Part shown: positions 53,297 to 63,654 of the stretch, piece after piece
Layout: each line of letters begins with the position of its first letter
Position numbering within the stretch: the first letter of the stretch is position 1
Assembly: GCF_009933255.1 (NCBI RefSeq)
Contig: NZ_MAEI01000002.1
Span: 186,001 to 250,000 of the forward strand
From: Enterococcus diestrammenae
Lineage (GTDB): Bacteria; Bacillota; Bacilli; Lactobacillales; Enterococcaceae
Direction of reading: 5' to 3'
DNA: 64,000 nt
Program-made: the position numbers and the translations under genes
The notes under the pieces: generated by a model
Seen by the model: the letters and a program-made list of their open reading frames with translations, nothing else
The model's database searches: none
Told to the model about the DNA's origin: nothing

Positions 53297-53330
53297 ACGA
53301 CTGAACTCAGAGGTGGGTTCAGTCGTTTTT
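53297..53330 (+). terminator. Terminator of pbp gene (first)
   Basis: ACGACTGAAC/GTTCAGTCGT perfect stem with TTTTT. Confidence 0.92.
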
Positions 53331-53357
53331 ATCTTTGTGACACTTTGTAAAAAATTC

Positions 53358-53413
53358 AAAAAGACAAGTAAAATTTTCGCTTAGTTAGCGAGTCAGTTTA
53401 GCTTGTCTTTTTT
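53358..53413 (+). terminator. Second, tandem terminator
   Basis: AAAAAGACAAG/CTTGTCTTTTT with a long loop that holds CGC/GCG; T-run. It backs up the terminator just upstream. Confidence 0.75.
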
Positions 53414-53536
53414 AGTGTGAACTTGACGTCCGTCGAGACTACGATGCTTTATCGAACGCTATCTAAGCTGTTTGAGTTGTGATACAATGATGCAAGCAAG
53501 GTTTAAAGCCTAATAAAAAAACAGGAGTAGGATCAG

Positions 53537-55432
53537 ATGAAAGAACTAAAAGTCACCGCTTTGACCAAAACTTACGGTGAAAAAACCCTTTTTAAGCAGA
53601 TTTCTTTTTTGATCCACGAAAAAGATCGTATCGGTTTAATAGGTGTAAATGGAACGGGGAAATCCAGTTTGTTAGCCATTTTGGCGGGACAAGATAAAGG
53701 CGATGGGGATATCGATGCCCTTTTGAAGCCCAGTGATTACCAAATCGGTTATTTACCTCAAGCAACGAATTTTGATGAAACTTTGACGGTGATACAAACC
53801 ATCTTTAATGGCAATGCTCCGATTATTCAAACGGTCCGCCGCTACGAACAAGCTTTAGTCGATTTGGCGAAGGAAGGCGGCAATCCAGCCGTTCAAAAAC
53901 GCTATACTCAAGCGGAAGAAGCCATGAATGAACAAGACGCGTGGTTAGTGGATACCAATGCCAAAACGATATTGCAAAAATTGGGCATTAGTCAGTTGGA
54001 TCAAAAAATTGGTGAACTCTCTGGTGGTCAAAAGAAACGGGTCGGGATGGCGCAAGTTTTGATTCAAGAACCGGATTTGCTATTATTAGATGAACCCACC
54101 AACCATTTGGATTATCAAGCAATTGAATGGCTAGAAGGCTATTTGCGACAATATCAAGGGTCCCTTTTGATGGTGACGCACGATCGTTATTTTCTTGATC
54201 GGGTAACTAACCGGATTTTTGAGCTCTCCCATGGCGAATTATTGGAATACACCGGCAATTATGAAGCTTATGTGGTGGCCAAAGCTGAGCGGGAACGCCA
54301 GTTAAGTCAACAAGAAGAAAAACGCCAACAGCTTTATAAGCAAGAACTAGCCTGGATACGGGCGGGGGCGAAAGCGCGAACCACGAAACAACAAGCTCGG
54401 ATACACCGTTTTGAAGACTTAAAAGAAAATCTGAATCAGGTCAAGACAGATGGCCAAGTAGAAATTGAATTGACGACTAAACGTCTAGGCAAACAAGTCT
54501 TAGAACTAAAAAACGCCAGCTATGCGTATAGTGAACAAGTGATTTTACAGGATTTAAATTTGCTGGTACAATCTCGAGAACGTTTAGGGATTACGGGAGA
54601 AAATGGTGCCGGTAAATCGACACTTCTCAATATTTTAGCCCAGCGTCTCCCCTTAGATGCGGGTGAGTTAATCGTGGGGGAAACGGTACGGCTGGCCTAC
54701 TACACCCAAACTAATGAAGAGATGGCCGACGACAAGCGCATGATTTCCTATTTGCAGGAAGTGGCGGAAGAAGCCCAGCAAAAAGATGGTTCAAGTATAT
54801 CCGTGGCGGAGTTATTGGAACGATTTCTTTTCCCTCGGAGTAGCCATGGGACGCTCATTGGCAAACTATCTGGTGGAGAAAAACGGCGCCTGTTTTTGCT
54901 GAAGTTGTTGATTGGCCAACCCAATGTTTTGCTATTGGATGAGCCCACCAACGATTTGGATATTGCCACGTTGACTGTTTTGGAAGATTATCTGCAAACT
55001 TTCCCGGGAGCGGTGATTACCGTTTCTCATGATCGTTATTTTCTTGATAAGGTTGCTGAAAAACTATTGGTGTTCAAAGGCCAAGGAATTATCGACAGCT
55101 ACTATGGCTCGATTATGGATTATCTGGCAAAACAAGCAGCACCTACCACAAGTGATAAGCCTATCGAAACAAAAAAATCAGAAGTAAAAGCAGTTTCACC
55201 TCAGCCAAAGGAAAAGAAGAAACTTAGTTATTTGGAGCAAAAGGAATGGGAAACAATCGAAGACGAAATTGCTGGATTGGAAGAGAAGCAAGCCGAGTTG
55301 ACTGAAGCCATGAATCATCAAGGCTCAGATTTTACGAAGTTATCCGAATTGCAAAAACAACTAGCTGACGTGGAAGCGCAGCTAGAGGAGAAGATGGATC
55401 GCTGGGAATATTTGAGCGAATTTGCTGATTAA
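53537..55432 (+). CDS. ABC-F family ATPase (Uup/YfmR-like)
   Basis: A 631-residue soluble protein with two ABC domains: Walker [10 protein letters not shown] and GENGAGKST, signatures LSGGQKKR and LSGGEKRR, Walker [12 protein letters not shown] and [11 protein letters not shown]. The linker is a charged helical P-site tRNA interaction motif (about 245-305), and the C-terminus (about 540-631) is a coiled coil. The last feature and length fit Uup/YfmR, ribosome-associated factors, rather than an antibiotic-resistance ABC-F. AGGAGTAGG before ATG 53537. Confidence 0.92.
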   Translation: MKELKVTALTKTYGEKTLFKQISFLIHEKDRIGLIGVNGTGKSSLLAILAGQDKGDGDIDALLKPSDYQIGYLPQATNFDETLTVIQTIFNGNAPIIQTVRRYEQALVDLAKEGGNPAVQKRYTQAEEAMNEQDAWLVDTNAKTILQKLGISQLDQKIGELSGGQKKRVGMAQVLIQEPDLLLLDEPTNHLDYQAIEWLEGYLRQYQGSLLMVTHDRYFLDRVTNRIFELSHGELLEYTGNYEAYVVAKAERERQLSQQEEKRQQLYKQELAWIRAGAKARTTKQQARIHRFEDLKENLNQVKTDGQVEIELTTKRLGKQVLELKNASYAYSEQVILQDLNLLVQSRERLGITGENGAGKSTLLNILAQRLPLDAGELIVGETVRLAYYTQTNEEMADDKRMISYLQEVAEEAQQKDGSSISVAELLERFLFPRSSHGTLIGKLSGGEKRRLFLLKLLIGQPNVLLLDEPTNDLDIATLTVLEDYLQTFPGAVITVSHDRYFLDKVAEKLLVFKGQGIIDSYYGSIMDYLAKQAAPTTSDKPIETKKSEVKAVSPQPKEKKKLSYLEQKEWETIEDEIAGLEEKQAELTEAMNHQGSDFTKLSELQKQLADVEAQLEEKMDRWEYLSEFAD

Positions 55433-55472
55433 GCTGGAATTATTAATAGTAAAACACAAGGAGTGGCAAAAA

Positions 55473-56420
55473 ATGGAACAAGCATATTTGGATTTGGGAG
55501 CAAAACTGTTAGCGGAAGGCCATCAAAAAGGTGACCGGACTGGTACCGGGACGAGAAGTCTGTTTGGATACCAAATGCGTTTTGATTTAAGTGAAGGCTT
55601 CCCCTTGTTGACGACTAAGCGCGTACCTTTTGGTTTGATTAAAAGTGAATTGTTGTGGTTTTTAAAAGGTGACACCAATATTCGCTATTTGTTGCAACAC
55701 AACAATCATATTTGGGACGAGTGGGCCTTTGAACGCTACATTAAGAGCCCGGCCTACCAAGGACCGGACATGACAGACTTTGGGCATCGCTCTTTGGTGG
55801 ATCCAGTCTTCAATGAAGCGTATCAAGAGGAAAGTCGTAAGTTTTGCGAAAAAATCTTGAATGATTCCGCATTTGCCGAAACTTTTGGTGACTTGGGGCA
55901 TATCTATGGTGCGCAATGGCGACATTGGGAAACCAAGGAGGGTGGCTTTATTGACCAATTGAAAAATGTGATTGAGATGATCAAAAACACACCCGATTCC
56001 CGGCGCTTGCTAGTCTCAGCTTGGAATCCCGAAGATGTACCTTCGATGGCCTTGCCACCTTGTCATACGATGTTCCAGTTTTATGTCAATGACAATAAAC
56101 TGTCTTGCCAGTTGTATCAACGCAGTGGGGATGTCTTCTTGGGAGTTCCTTTTAACATTGCTAGTTATGCGCTGTTAACCCATTTAATTGCCCATGAATG
56201 TGGGCTGGATGTCGGGGATTTTGTTCATACCCTAGGAGATGCCCACCTTTACAATAATCATATCCAACAAATGCAAGAGCAACTGCAACGTAGCCCCCGA
56301 CCATTTCCAAAATTGGTGTTGAATCAAGAGAAAGCATCAGTTTTTGATTTTGAGATGGCTGACATCACGGTCGAAGGCTATGATCCTTATCCAGCCATCA
56401 AAGCGCCGATTGCGGTATAA
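55473..56420 (+). CDS. thyA: Thymidylate synthase
   Basis: A 315-residue enzyme making dTMP from dUMP with methylene tetrahydrofolate. Catalytic Cys197 is in [13 protein letters not shown]; Arg-binding loop [17 protein letters not shown] and the [18 protein letters not shown] dUMP site are intact. Contains the 50-residue insert (about 88-140) known from Lactobacillus casei thymidylate synthase. ATG 55473 follows CAAGGAGTGG. In an operon with dihydrofolate reductase. Confidence 0.97.
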   Translation: MEQAYLDLGAKLLAEGHQKGDRTGTGTRSLFGYQMRFDLSEGFPLLTTKRVPFGLIKSELLWFLKGDTNIRYLLQHNNHIWDEWAFERYIKSPAYQGPDMTDFGHRSLVDPVFNEAYQEESRKFCEKILNDSAFAETFGDLGHIYGAQWRHWETKEGGFIDQLKNVIEMIKNTPDSRRLLVSAWNPEDVPSMALPPCHTMFQFYVNDNKLSCQLYQRSGDVFLGVPFNIASYALLTHLIAHECGLDVGDFVHTLGDAHLYNNHIQQMQEQLQRSPRPFPKLVLNQEKASVFDFEMADITVEGYDPYPAIKAPIAV

Positions 56421-56460
56421 GTCTGGCTGATTTGGATAAATAAAATTGGAGGTGGCGCAA

Positions 56461-56958
56461 ATGTTGATCGCCATATGGGCTCAAGCAGAAAATGGTCTAA
56501 TTGGAAACCAAGGGAAGTTGCCTTGGCGTTTGCCGGCGGATTTGCAATATTTTAAAGAACAAACGATCGGTCATACCCTAGTGATGGGACGCAAAACCTT
56601 TGAAGGGATGGGGGGGCGTCCGTTACCGGGGCGCAAAACGGTGATCCTGACGCGAGATCATGATTATCAAGTGAAACATGAGAATGTTCAGGTATTGCAT
56701 TCGAAAGCCGAGGTGCTGCAATTGGCCAAAGATAGCGAACAACCGGTTTATATCGCTGGGGGTGCAGAGGTATATCAATTATTTGAGCCTTATTACGATC
56801 GGTTACTGAAGACGGTCATCACCGGTGACTTTGCCGGGGATGCTTATTTTCCTAAAATAGATTGTTCACCTTATGAACTGGTATCTAATATTGCCGGGGT
56901 TCAAGATGAAAAAAACCAGTATCCTTTCCGTTTTGAGACCTGGCAGCGGAAACCTTAG
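56461..56958 (+). CDS. folA: Dihydrofolate reductase
   Basis: A 165-residue NADPH-dependent reductase restoring tetrahydrofolate used by ThyA. IWAQAENGLIGNQGKLPWRLPADLQYFK carries the substrate loop with the catalytic acid in the PADLQ helix; VMGRKTFEGM and VYIAGGAEVYQLF bind NADPH. GGAGGTGG before ATG 56461; 40 bases after thyA. Confidence 0.96.
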   Translation: MLIAIWAQAENGLIGNQGKLPWRLPADLQYFKEQTIGHTLVMGRKTFEGMGGRPLPGRKTVILTRDHDYQVKHENVQVLHSKAEVLQLAKDSEQPVYIAGGAEVYQLFEPYYDRLLKTVITGDFAGDAYFPKIDCSPYELVSNIAGVQDEKNQYPFRFETWQRKP

Positions 56959-56963
56959 TGAGA

Positions 56964-57006
56964 AAAAACAGCGGGACCCTCTAATCAAGAGGATTCCCGC
57001 TGTTTT
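56964..57006. terminator. Bidirectional terminator after thyA-folA
   Basis: AACAGCGGGA..CCTCT pairs with AGAGG..TCCCGCTGTT; A-run on the left, T-run on the right, between convergent genes. Confidence 0.88.
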
Positions 57007-57060
57007 GCTTTTAGATATAGGACTGTCACCTTTTTACTGGATGCCTTGAGCCCCTATGAG

Positions 57061-57714
57061 TTACGTATAGAGTAAAATCGAAAAGTACATCAGGCCGGCG
57101 CCTAACATGACAAAGAGATGCCAAATCACGTGATTGAAAGGAAGTTGCTTGAAACTGTAAACCACAGCTCCTACCGTGTAAGAGATGCCCCCAGCTACCA
57201 AAAGCCAAAAACCGACGCTTCCTAAAGAGTGATACAGACTCGGTCCGGCGATTAGACATAGCCAACCCATAATAATATAAATGATTGTGGAGACTTTGGA
57301 GACGGTCTCCTTTTTGTGCAAAGTGATGGATTTGTAGACGATCCCACCGATGGCCATGGCCCATATTGCACCGAACAAGGCCCAACCTAGCCAACCTTTA
57401 ATACTCAGAAGGCAATAGGGGGTATAACTACCAGCGATTAATAAGAAGATGGAATCATGGTCAAACACTTGGAAGACTTTTTTTGCCTTAGTAAAGATCA
57501 GACTATGAAACAAGGTGGAAAATAGAAATAGTAAAATCATCATGGATCCGTACAACGCATAGGAGACGATGTGCATTGGAGAACCCAACTTGGCACCCTT
57601 GACTAAGAGTACCACTAGACCTGCAACACTGAGACCACAACCGATCCCGTGAGTAACAGCATTTAAGACTTCATTGACGATTAGGTACTTACGTGAAGGC
57701 TGACTGGTTTGCAT
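57061..57714 (-). CDS. Hemolysin III (PAQR/YqfA) family membrane protein
   Basis: A 217-residue protein with seven transmembrane helices. The family's metal-site residues appear in NAVTHGIG, STLFHSLIF and DHDSIFLLIAGSYTPY, and the last helix has HVIWHLFVMLGA. Members are related to PAQR receptors; hemolytic function is doubtful and the true role unknown. AAAGGAGGTCCCC before ATG 57714. Confidence 0.9.
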   Translation of the reverse strand: MQTSQPSRKYLIVNEVLNAVTHGIGCGLSVAGLVVLLVKGAKLGSPMHIVSYALYGSMMILLFLFSTLFHSLIFTKAKKVFQVFDHDSIFLLIAGSYTPYCLLSIKGWLGWALFGAIWAMAIGGIVYKSITLHKKETVSKVSTIIYIIMGWLCLIAGPSLYHSLGSVGFWLLVAGGISYTVGAVVYSFKQLPFNHVIWHLFVMLGAGLMYFSILLYT

Positions 57715-57842
57715 AAAGGGGACCTCCTTTGTATTAAAAATGATGAAAAAAGACTTTTACTCTGTTATACTTATGTCATTCCATAAGCGTTAATCGTATT
57801 CTAACACGAAAACGCCATGTTTTAAAAGAAAGAGTGAATTTA

Positions 57843-58688
57843 ATGACAACTATCAAAATCGTGACGGACTCCTCCTGCACCATGGAACCAGCCGTCCGGG
57901 ACCGTTTAAATATCCATGTGATGTCATTATCAGTGATGATCGATGGCGTTTTATATCGGGATGATGATTCATTGCCAGGAGCCGATTTTATAGCCATGAT
58001 GGCTCAAGCCAAAGAACTGCCGAAAACGAGTCAACCACCGATTGGCGAGTTTGTCGAGCTGTATGATGCACTAGGTCAGGATGGGAGTCGCGTAATTTCA
58101 ATCCATATGACCCAAGGCTTAAGTGGGACGGTTGAAGCAGCCCGCCAAGCTAGCCATCTGACTAAGACGGATGTCACTGTTATTGACAGCGATACCACCG
58201 ATCAAGGGTTGTCGTTTCAAGTCATCCGTGCTGCCGAAATGGCTCAAGCCGGTGAAAGCTATGAAACCATTATGAGTAAGATAGCAGAAATTCGGGACAA
58301 TACCACGTTGTTTATCGGTGTATCCACGTTGGACAATCTGGTGAAAGGTGGTCGAATTAGTCGGGCCACTGGGATTCTTTCAAATATCTTGAATATGAAA
58401 GTTGTCATGAACTTTCAGCATGGGCAACTTTTGCCAGTAGTCAAGGGACGGGGCAATAAAACGTTTATGAAGTGGTTTGCCGAGTTTAAAGATGAGTTGC
58501 AGAAGCTACCTAATGTCAAACAAATCGGCATTTCCCATGCAGAAGGGTTGGAACTGACGGAACAGTTTAAAAAAGAATTGGATGCGCTGTTTCCACAGAT
58601 GACGATTCCGCTTTTGCACACGACCCCCATCATCGCAACCCATACTGGTAAGGGAGCCTTCGCGGTGACCTATTACACCGAAAACTAG
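57843..58688 (+). CDS. DegV family fatty acid-binding protein
   Basis: A 281-residue two-domain protein (TIKIVTDSSCTMEP start, SQPPIGEFVELYD, ISIHMTQGLSGTVEAARQA with the ligand Ser/Thr, and VKGGRISRATG). Related FakB proteins carry fatty acids to the FakA kinase. ATG 57843 has only a weak AAAGAG site; GTG 57834 is an alternative start. No fakA is near. Confidence 0.9.
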   Translation: MTTIKIVTDSSCTMEPAVRDRLNIHVMSLSVMIDGVLYRDDDSLPGADFIAMMAQAKELPKTSQPPIGEFVELYDALGQDGSRVISIHMTQGLSGTVEAARQASHLTKTDVTVIDSDTTDQGLSFQVIRAAEMAQAGESYETIMSKIAEIRDNTTLFIGVSTLDNLVKGGRISRATGILSNILNMKVVMNFQHGQLLPVVKGRGNKTFMKWFAEFKDELQKLPNVKQIGISHAEGLELTEQFKKELDALFPQMTIPLLHTTPIIATHTGKGAFAVTYYTEN

Positions 58689-58711
58689 CTTGATGAAATA
58701 GTTGCCATTAT

Positions 58712-58787
58712 CCGAATCCTATCTTTTGTTAGTCGCTTATTGCCCGCTTTTTTGGGGGAATCATCACTGACAAAGGGTAGGATTCGG
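58712..58787 (+). terminator. Long inverted repeat after the DegV gene
   Basis: A 22-base arm (58712-58733) pairs with 58766-58787, ten bases perfectly and the rest with G-U pairs. The T-rich end is weak, so it might be a terminator or a small palindromic element. Confidence 0.55.
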
Positions 58788-58973
58788 TTATTTGGGATGT
58801 GGCTGTTTTTTTTAGAGTATCTTCAGAAAGTCTGCTGTTTTTTTCTTGAAAATCAATAAAATTTCAAAAACGCTTCCCAAAGATAGTCGATCCTTTGGTA
58901 AAATAAAGAACAAGTGATGGCCTAATTGAAACAGTCGGAGCTTACCAATGAAATCAGTAAGGAGAGGATTTTG

Positions 58974-59912
58974 ATGCTGAAAATAAGCCGAGGCGGCAAC
59001 CTGTTGCGCTGGGGGATCCAGTTCCTTATTTTGATTGTGGCAACCTTGGTTGTTTATATTGTGATGGATCAGGGGTTTCCGCCAGCCAAGCCACTTTTGC
59101 AACCAGTAGCTAGCAAGCAAGCTGATAAAGATCGAAAGCAGCAACTGCATTATGTAGCTGTGGGCGATTCCTTAACAGAAGGGATTGGCGATCAAACTAA
59201 GCGGGGGGGCTTCGTACCCATTGTAGCTGAAGATATCCAGTCTCGTTATCAGCTTCAAACGATTGAGGTGGATAATTTTGGCATTTCCGGCGAACGCAGT
59301 GACCAGATTTTGAAACGGGTGAAGCAAGACCAAGATTTGCGAAACAATTTGCAGGATGCTGATTTTGTCACCATCACGGTGGGGGGCAATGATTTGATGA
59401 AAGTCATTCGCAATAGTTTTTTTGAATTAACGATGAAGAAGTTTAATAAGCCACGGGCAAGATACCAAGAACGGGTGACGGAAATTATTACAGAGATTCG
59501 TAGCTTAAACAGCACTGTCCCGATTTACACTCTTGGCATCTACAATCCATTTTATTTGAATTTTCCCGAAATCACTGATATGCAACAGGTGGTGGATGAC
59601 TGGAATGAGGCCACTGAAGTCGCTACTCGTCAGTTTCCCAAGTCGTATTTTATTCCAATCAACGACTTGTTGTATCAAGGGTTAGATCAAGAAGTGGGCG
59701 TTGCTTCGAATTTGACAAGTTCCGAGGAAGCAAAAACGACGGGAGAAGATGAGACCGACATCGGCCGTGTGGATAATGATGTCTTATATGATGAAGATAA
59801 ATTTCATCCCAATAATATCGGCTACCAACTGATGGCCAATGCGGTGCGCGATCAGCTGATAGCAACCCAAAATGAGTGGTTGAAACAAGGAAATGAGGAC
59901 AGTAACGAATGA
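58974..59912 (+). CDS. SGNH/GDSL-family lipase/esterase, membrane anchored (YpmR-like)
   Basis: A 312-residue protein: one N-terminal membrane helix (about 13-33), then an SGNH hydrolase domain with block I VGDSLTEGIGD (catalytic Ser), block II FGISGERS, block III TVGGNDLM and block V DEDKFHPN (Asp and His). It resembles YpmR. ATG 58974 follows AAGGAGAGG; the longer frame is not preferred. Overlaps the next gene (ATGA). Confidence 0.88.
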   Translation: MLKISRGGNLLRWGIQFLILIVATLVVYIVMDQGFPPAKPLLQPVASKQADKDRKQQLHYVAVGDSLTEGIGDQTKRGGFVPIVAEDIQSRYQLQTIEVDNFGISGERSDQILKRVKQDQDLRNNLQDADFVTITVGGNDLMKVIRNSFFELTMKKFNKPRARYQERVTEIITEIRSLNSTVPIYTLGIYNPFYLNFPEITDMQQVVDDWNEATEVATRQFPKSYFIPINDLLYQGLDQEVGVASNLTSSEEAKTTGEDETDIGRVDNDVLYDEDKFHPNNIGYQLMANAVRDQLIATQNEWLKQGNEDSNE

Positions 59913-60577
59913 ATGATGACAAGATGGAACCAACAAAAAAGAAGCGTTTTCCCTTTTTCAAAGTAAACCCTTGGAAATGGGCTTTTCTTGCCTTAGTAGT
60001 GCTGATTTTGGGAAGTGGGCTTTTTGTTACTGCGCGAATTTTTTCGATTAGAGAGCCTCATTATACCCAAAAGACGACTGCCGTTCGGGCGGGGGATCCG
60101 GTTTTGACTATCTCCAGTAACAAGGCTCAAGTCAATCAGTTGATTAGTTTCTTTTTAGAAGAGTATTTAAAAGATTCTGAGGTGAAATATGACTTCGTGT
60201 TAGAAAACGAGGCCATGTTGACCGGAGAATTCAAAGTTTTGGGCTTTCCCGTGACTATTTACCTGTATTTTGATCCTTATGTGATGGAAGACGGCAATGT
60301 CCAATTGCGGGTGAAGAGTTTGTCTGTGGGTACTTTGGATTTACCTTTAAAAGAAGTACTGAAATTGGTCAAGCGTAGTTTCAAGTTCCCTGAATGGATT
60401 GAAATGGATACCGAGGCGGAGACGATGCTATTGCGATTGGATCAATTTCAATTGGAAAATGGCATGTTTATTAAAGCCAACCGCATCAATTTATTGGACG
60501 ATGAGATCCAATTTAGTTTATATTTGCCAAAGGAGGATAAGAAAAGTCAATCCACTACAACCTCTAGCACCGACTAA
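59909..60577 (+). CDS. YpmS family (DUF2140) membrane-anchored protein
   Basis: A 222-residue protein with a basic N-terminus, a membrane helix (about 24-46) and an outside domain (SSNKAQVNQLISFFLEEYL, then beta strands). The family has no known activity. The gene overlaps the lipase gene by four bases, so the two likely work together at the cell surface, as in the B. subtilis ypmR-ypmS order. Confidence 0.85.
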   Translation: MNDDKMEPTKKKRFPFFKVNPWKWAFLALVVLILGSGLFVTARIFSIREPHYTQKTTAVRAGDPVLTISSNKAQVNQLISFFLEEYLKDSEVKYDFVLENEAMLTGEFKVLGFPVTIYLYFDPYVMEDGNVQLRVKSLSVGTLDLPLKEVLKLVKRSFKFPEWIEMDTEAETMLLRLDQFQLENGMFIKANRINLLDDEIQFSLYLPKEDKKSQSTTTSSTD

Positions 60578-60625
60578 CAATTGGGCAAGACGTTGAGATA
60601 CTTAATAAAGAATCGAGGAACTCAA

Positions 60626-61141
60626 ATGGAACGAATGATTTTTGCCGGCGGTTGTTTTTGGTGTATGGTCCAACCGTTTGATCAACAGCCTGGAGTTTAT
60701 TCCGTGCTTTCTGGCTATACCGGGGGCCACACGGAAAATCCAACCTACGAGGAAGTTTGCAGTCATACCACTGGTCATACAGAAGCCGTGGAGATTATTT
60801 TCGACCCAGCGGTTTTATCCTATGAAGAATTACTTAACATTTATTGGCAGCAAACCGATCCCACCGATGCCTTTGGTCAGTTTCAAGACCGTGGGGACAA
60901 TTATCGGCCGGTTATTTATTACGAAAATGAAGCCCAACGACAAGCTGCGGAGGCGAGTAAGGCGCAATTGGCAGCGAGTGGCCGTTTTAGCCAACCCATC
61001 GTGACAACGATTGAGCCGGCGCAAACTTTTTATCCGGCGGAAGAGTATCATCAAGACTATTATCGCAAACATCCGGAAAACTATGCTCGCAACCATGCAC
61101 GGCGAGAGCAGTTTATGAACGAGCATTGGGGGGAGCACTAA
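60626..61141 (+). CDS. msrA: Peptide-methionine (S)-S-oxide reductase
   Basis: A 171-residue repair enzyme reducing methionine-S-sulfoxide in proteins. The active Cys10 is in [33 protein letters not shown] and [14 protein letters not shown] are the family signatures. Cys13 next to it may act as resolving residue. GAGGAAC before ATG 60626. Overlaps yozE by one base. Confidence 0.95.
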   Translation: MERMIFAGGCFWCMVQPFDQQPGVYSVLSGYTGGHTENPTYEEVCSHTTGHTEAVEIIFDPAVLSYEELLNIYWQQTDPTDAFGQFQDRGDNYRPVIYYENEAQRQAAEASKAQLAASGRFSQPIVTTIEPAQTFYPAEEYHQDYYRKHPENYARNHARREQFMNEHWGEH

Positions 61142-61362
61142 TGCGTCGTAGTTTTTACCACTATTTGATGGCAGTCAAAGGTCCGAGTCATACGGATGAA
61201 GAACAAATTTTTGCTACTCATGCCAGCCATGATATTCAGTTTCCCAAGCACAGTGAAGACTACCACGAAATTTCCTCTTATTTAGAGATGGAAACCGATT
61301 ATTTGCCTTCGATGGATATCTTTGATCGAATTTGGGATAAATATTTGGAAAACAACCGCTAA
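61141..61362 (+). CDS. YozE family (UPF0346) protein
   Basis: A 73-residue helical protein: RRSFYHYLMAVKGP start and a four-helix pattern ending SMDIFDRIWDKYL fit the YozE/UPF0346 family, with unknown role. ATG 61141 overlaps the msrA stop (TAATG) behind GGGGGAG. Confidence 0.88.
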   Translation: MRRSFYHYLMAVKGPSHTDEEQIFATHASHDIQFPKHSEDYHEISSYLEMETDYLPSMDIFDRIWDKYLENNR

Positions 61363-61490
61363 CTAAAAGCGTGCAACCGCTGCTCTGATTGATGGATGGA
61401 GGCAGTCCTTCCCAGTCAGCCCCAGAAGGAATTGCTACTTTTACTTTTTAGTGGAACATGGTACTATTTCAGAGGCAAGGAGGGCTTAGA

Positions 61491-62939
61491 TTGAAGAAAA
61501 AAATTACTCTGCCACTTTATCTGCTTTCCGTCGTGGGAGCAGCCATTATTTTTGGTGCAGGGGGCTTTTTCTTAGCAAAAGACGGCCCCAAAACCTTTAT
61601 GGATTTTGCTGATAAAAATTCAGCAATTACCACCAATGACACTGAGTTAGATCAAGTATATCAACTCTACAATACGATTAACCAAAACTATTATAAAAAA
61701 GTCGATCAGGACAAATTGATCCAAGGGGCTATGAAAGGCATGACTGAGGCGTTAGGCGATCCTTATTCAACATTTTTGGATAAGGCGGGAGCCAGTGCTT
61801 TAAGCGAGTCTTTGTCGGATTCTTTTGAAGGTATCGGTGCCACTTTGAGCTTAGTTGATAAAGAGCCAGTCATTGCTCAGACACCTATTAAAGGGACCCC
61901 TGCGCAAAAAGCGGGCTTAAAAGCGGAGGACGTCATCACCAAAGTTGCCGGAAAAGCCACTAAAGGCCAAGAGTTGAGTGAAGTGGTGTCGCAGATTCGT
62001 GGTGAAAAAGGAACCAAGGTGGATTTAACGATCAAGCGGGGCAATGACACTTTTGAGGTAGCTGTCACCCGGGATCGTATTCCAATCGAAACGGTTCATG
62101 GAGAACTAGATGCTAAAGAAAAGACAGTGGGGTACGTCCAAATCACTACTTTTGGCGAAGGGACTACCAAAGAGCTGCAACGAACCATCGAAAACTTACG
62201 AGAAGAAGGGGCTCAGTCATTTGTCTTTGACGTCCGCCAAAATCCTGGTGGTTTATTGGAACGGGTGGAAGAAATCGCCAGTATGTTTCTAAAAAATGGT
62301 GACACGATTGTTAAATTTGAAGACAATCAAGGAAATAAAAGTGAAACAGTGGCTAGTAAGGAGTTAGACGGCGGCTTCAAAATTAGTGAACCGGCTGTCG
62401 TATTAGTGGATGGCAATTCCGCTTCAGCAGCGGAAATTTTTGCAGCAGCATTAAATGAAGCAGCGGACATCCCCATCGTTGGAACGCAAACTTTTGGTAA
62501 AGGTACCATGCAACAAGTTGCCGAGTTAAATACTGAGAGCGAATTGAAGTTGACCGTGGCCAAATGGCTAACCCCTAGCGGAAAATGGATCAATGAAAAA
62601 GGCTTGACTCCTACCATCAAGGCGGATTATCCCAGCTATGCTTATTTGCCACCCCTTTCTCGTAGTGAAGAATACCGTCTAGGAGATAGTGGCACTGAAG
62701 TTGATTATTTGAATCAGTTTTTAAAAGCACTTGGCTATGAAACCAAGGGCGATCAATTTAATGAGACCACTGAGAAAGCTGTGAAAGATTTTCAGAAAAA
62801 ACATAAACTCAAAGAAACTGGGAAAGTCACTGGCGAGACAGCTGATGCGATCGAAAGCGAGTTAGCTAAAGCTTTGCAAGGACAAGACTTTGCCTATCAA
62901 GCCGCACTCAAAGAAATAACGGCTATTAAACAGAAGTAA
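61491..62939 (+). CDS. S41 family C-terminal processing peptidase (CtpA-like)
   Basis: A 482-residue membrane-anchored protease starting at TTG 61491 behind AAGGAGGG. One N-terminal helix (about 7-28), a PDZ domain (about 110-195), then the S41 domain with the catalytic Ser in DGNSASAAEIFA and Lys in QTFGKGTMQQ. The C-terminus (about 395-460) is a PGRP-like peptidoglycan-binding domain (LGDSGTEVDYLNQFLKALGY). It may trim surface or PBP-associated proteins. Upstream of lepB. Confidence 0.93.
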   Translation: MKKKITLPLYLLSVVGAAIIFGAGGFFLAKDGPKTFMDFADKNSAITTNDTELDQVYQLYNTINQNYYKKVDQDKLIQGAMKGMTEALGDPYSTFLDKAGASALSESLSDSFEGIGATLSLVDKEPVIAQTPIKGTPAQKAGLKAEDVITKVAGKATKGQELSEVVSQIRGEKGTKVDLTIKRGNDTFEVAVTRDRIPIETVHGELDAKEKTVGYVQITTFGEGTTKELQRTIENLREEGAQSFVFDVRQNPGGLLERVEEIASMFLKNGDTIVKFEDNQGNKSETVASKELDGGFKISEPAVVLVDGNSASAAEIFAAALNEAADIPIVGTQTFGKGTMQQVAELNTESELKLTVAKWLTPSGKWINEKGLTPTIKADYPSYAYLPPLSRSEEYRLGDSGTEVDYLNQFLKALGYETKGDQFNETTEKAVKDFQKKHKLKETGKVTGETADAIESELAKALQGQDFAYQAALKEITAIKQK

Positions 62940-62981
62940 TTCCTTAGCCAAAAAATGATTCATCAAAAAAGGAGGAGCCCC

Positions 62982-63524
62982 ATGACAAAAAAAGAAGCCT
63001 TGGATTTGTTTTGGCTGTCGATTAAGTATTTGATTATCGCTGCCGCCATCGCCATGCTTGTCAGGGGCTTTCTATTGATTCCCGTCCCAGTAGTGGGCAA
63101 TTCGATGGAAGGCACACTGTCGCAAAATGACATGGTGGTGATGGAGCGGATTTCCCAGGTGGAACGTTTTGATGTCGTGGTTTTTCGTTTGGCTAGTGGT
63201 ACGACTTATATTAAGCGGGTAGTGGGGATGCCAGGTGACAGCCTTCGTTATCAAGATGACCAGCTTTATATCAATGATCAGCCAGTGGCCGAACCTTTTT
63301 TGGCAGATGAAAAAAAGACCCAGTCGGAAAATAGTTTTACCAATGATTTTACCCTAGAAGACTTAACTGGCGAGGTGCAATTAGCGTCAGATAGCTATTT
63401 TGTGATGGGGGACAATCGTCGCAATTCCAAGGACAGTCGCTCATTTGGTGCAATTTCGGCTGCGGATATTATAGGCAAAGCTCGTTTTGTCTATTACCCG
63501 ATGAAACACTGGCACATCATTTGA
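62982..63524 (+). CDS. lepB: Signal peptidase I
   Basis: A 180-residue membrane protease removing signal peptides of secreted proteins. One N-terminal helix (about 11-35). Catalytic Ser41 in VGNSMEGTL and Lys78 in YIKRVVGMPGD; GDNRRNSKDSRSFG is the C-terminal box. AAAGGAGGAG before ATG 62982. Next is rbgA, a common order in Lactobacillales. Confidence 0.96.
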   Translation: MTKKEALDLFWLSIKYLIIAAAIAMLVRGFLLIPVPVVGNSMEGTLSQNDMVVMERISQVERFDVVVFRLASGTTYIKRVVGMPGDSLRYQDDQLYINDQPVAEPFLADEKKTQSENSFTNDFTLEDLTGEVQLASDSYFVMGDNRRNSKDSRSFGAISAADIIGKARFVYYPMKHWHII

Positions 63525-63553
63525 AACAACGAAACTTGATTGATGTTCTTGAC

Positions 63554-63584
63554 AGAGGGCTTCCACCAGAAGCCCTCTTGTTTT
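63554..63584 (+). terminator. Terminator of lepB
   Basis: Perfect AGAGGGCTTC/GAAGCCCTCT stem with a TGTTTT tail. Confidence 0.85.
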
Positions 63585-63654
63585 GAGGTGAACTAGTTCA
63601 ACAACAGCCGCCGTATGACAGTGGGTGGCGGAGGTTAGGAAGAGGAGTGATACA

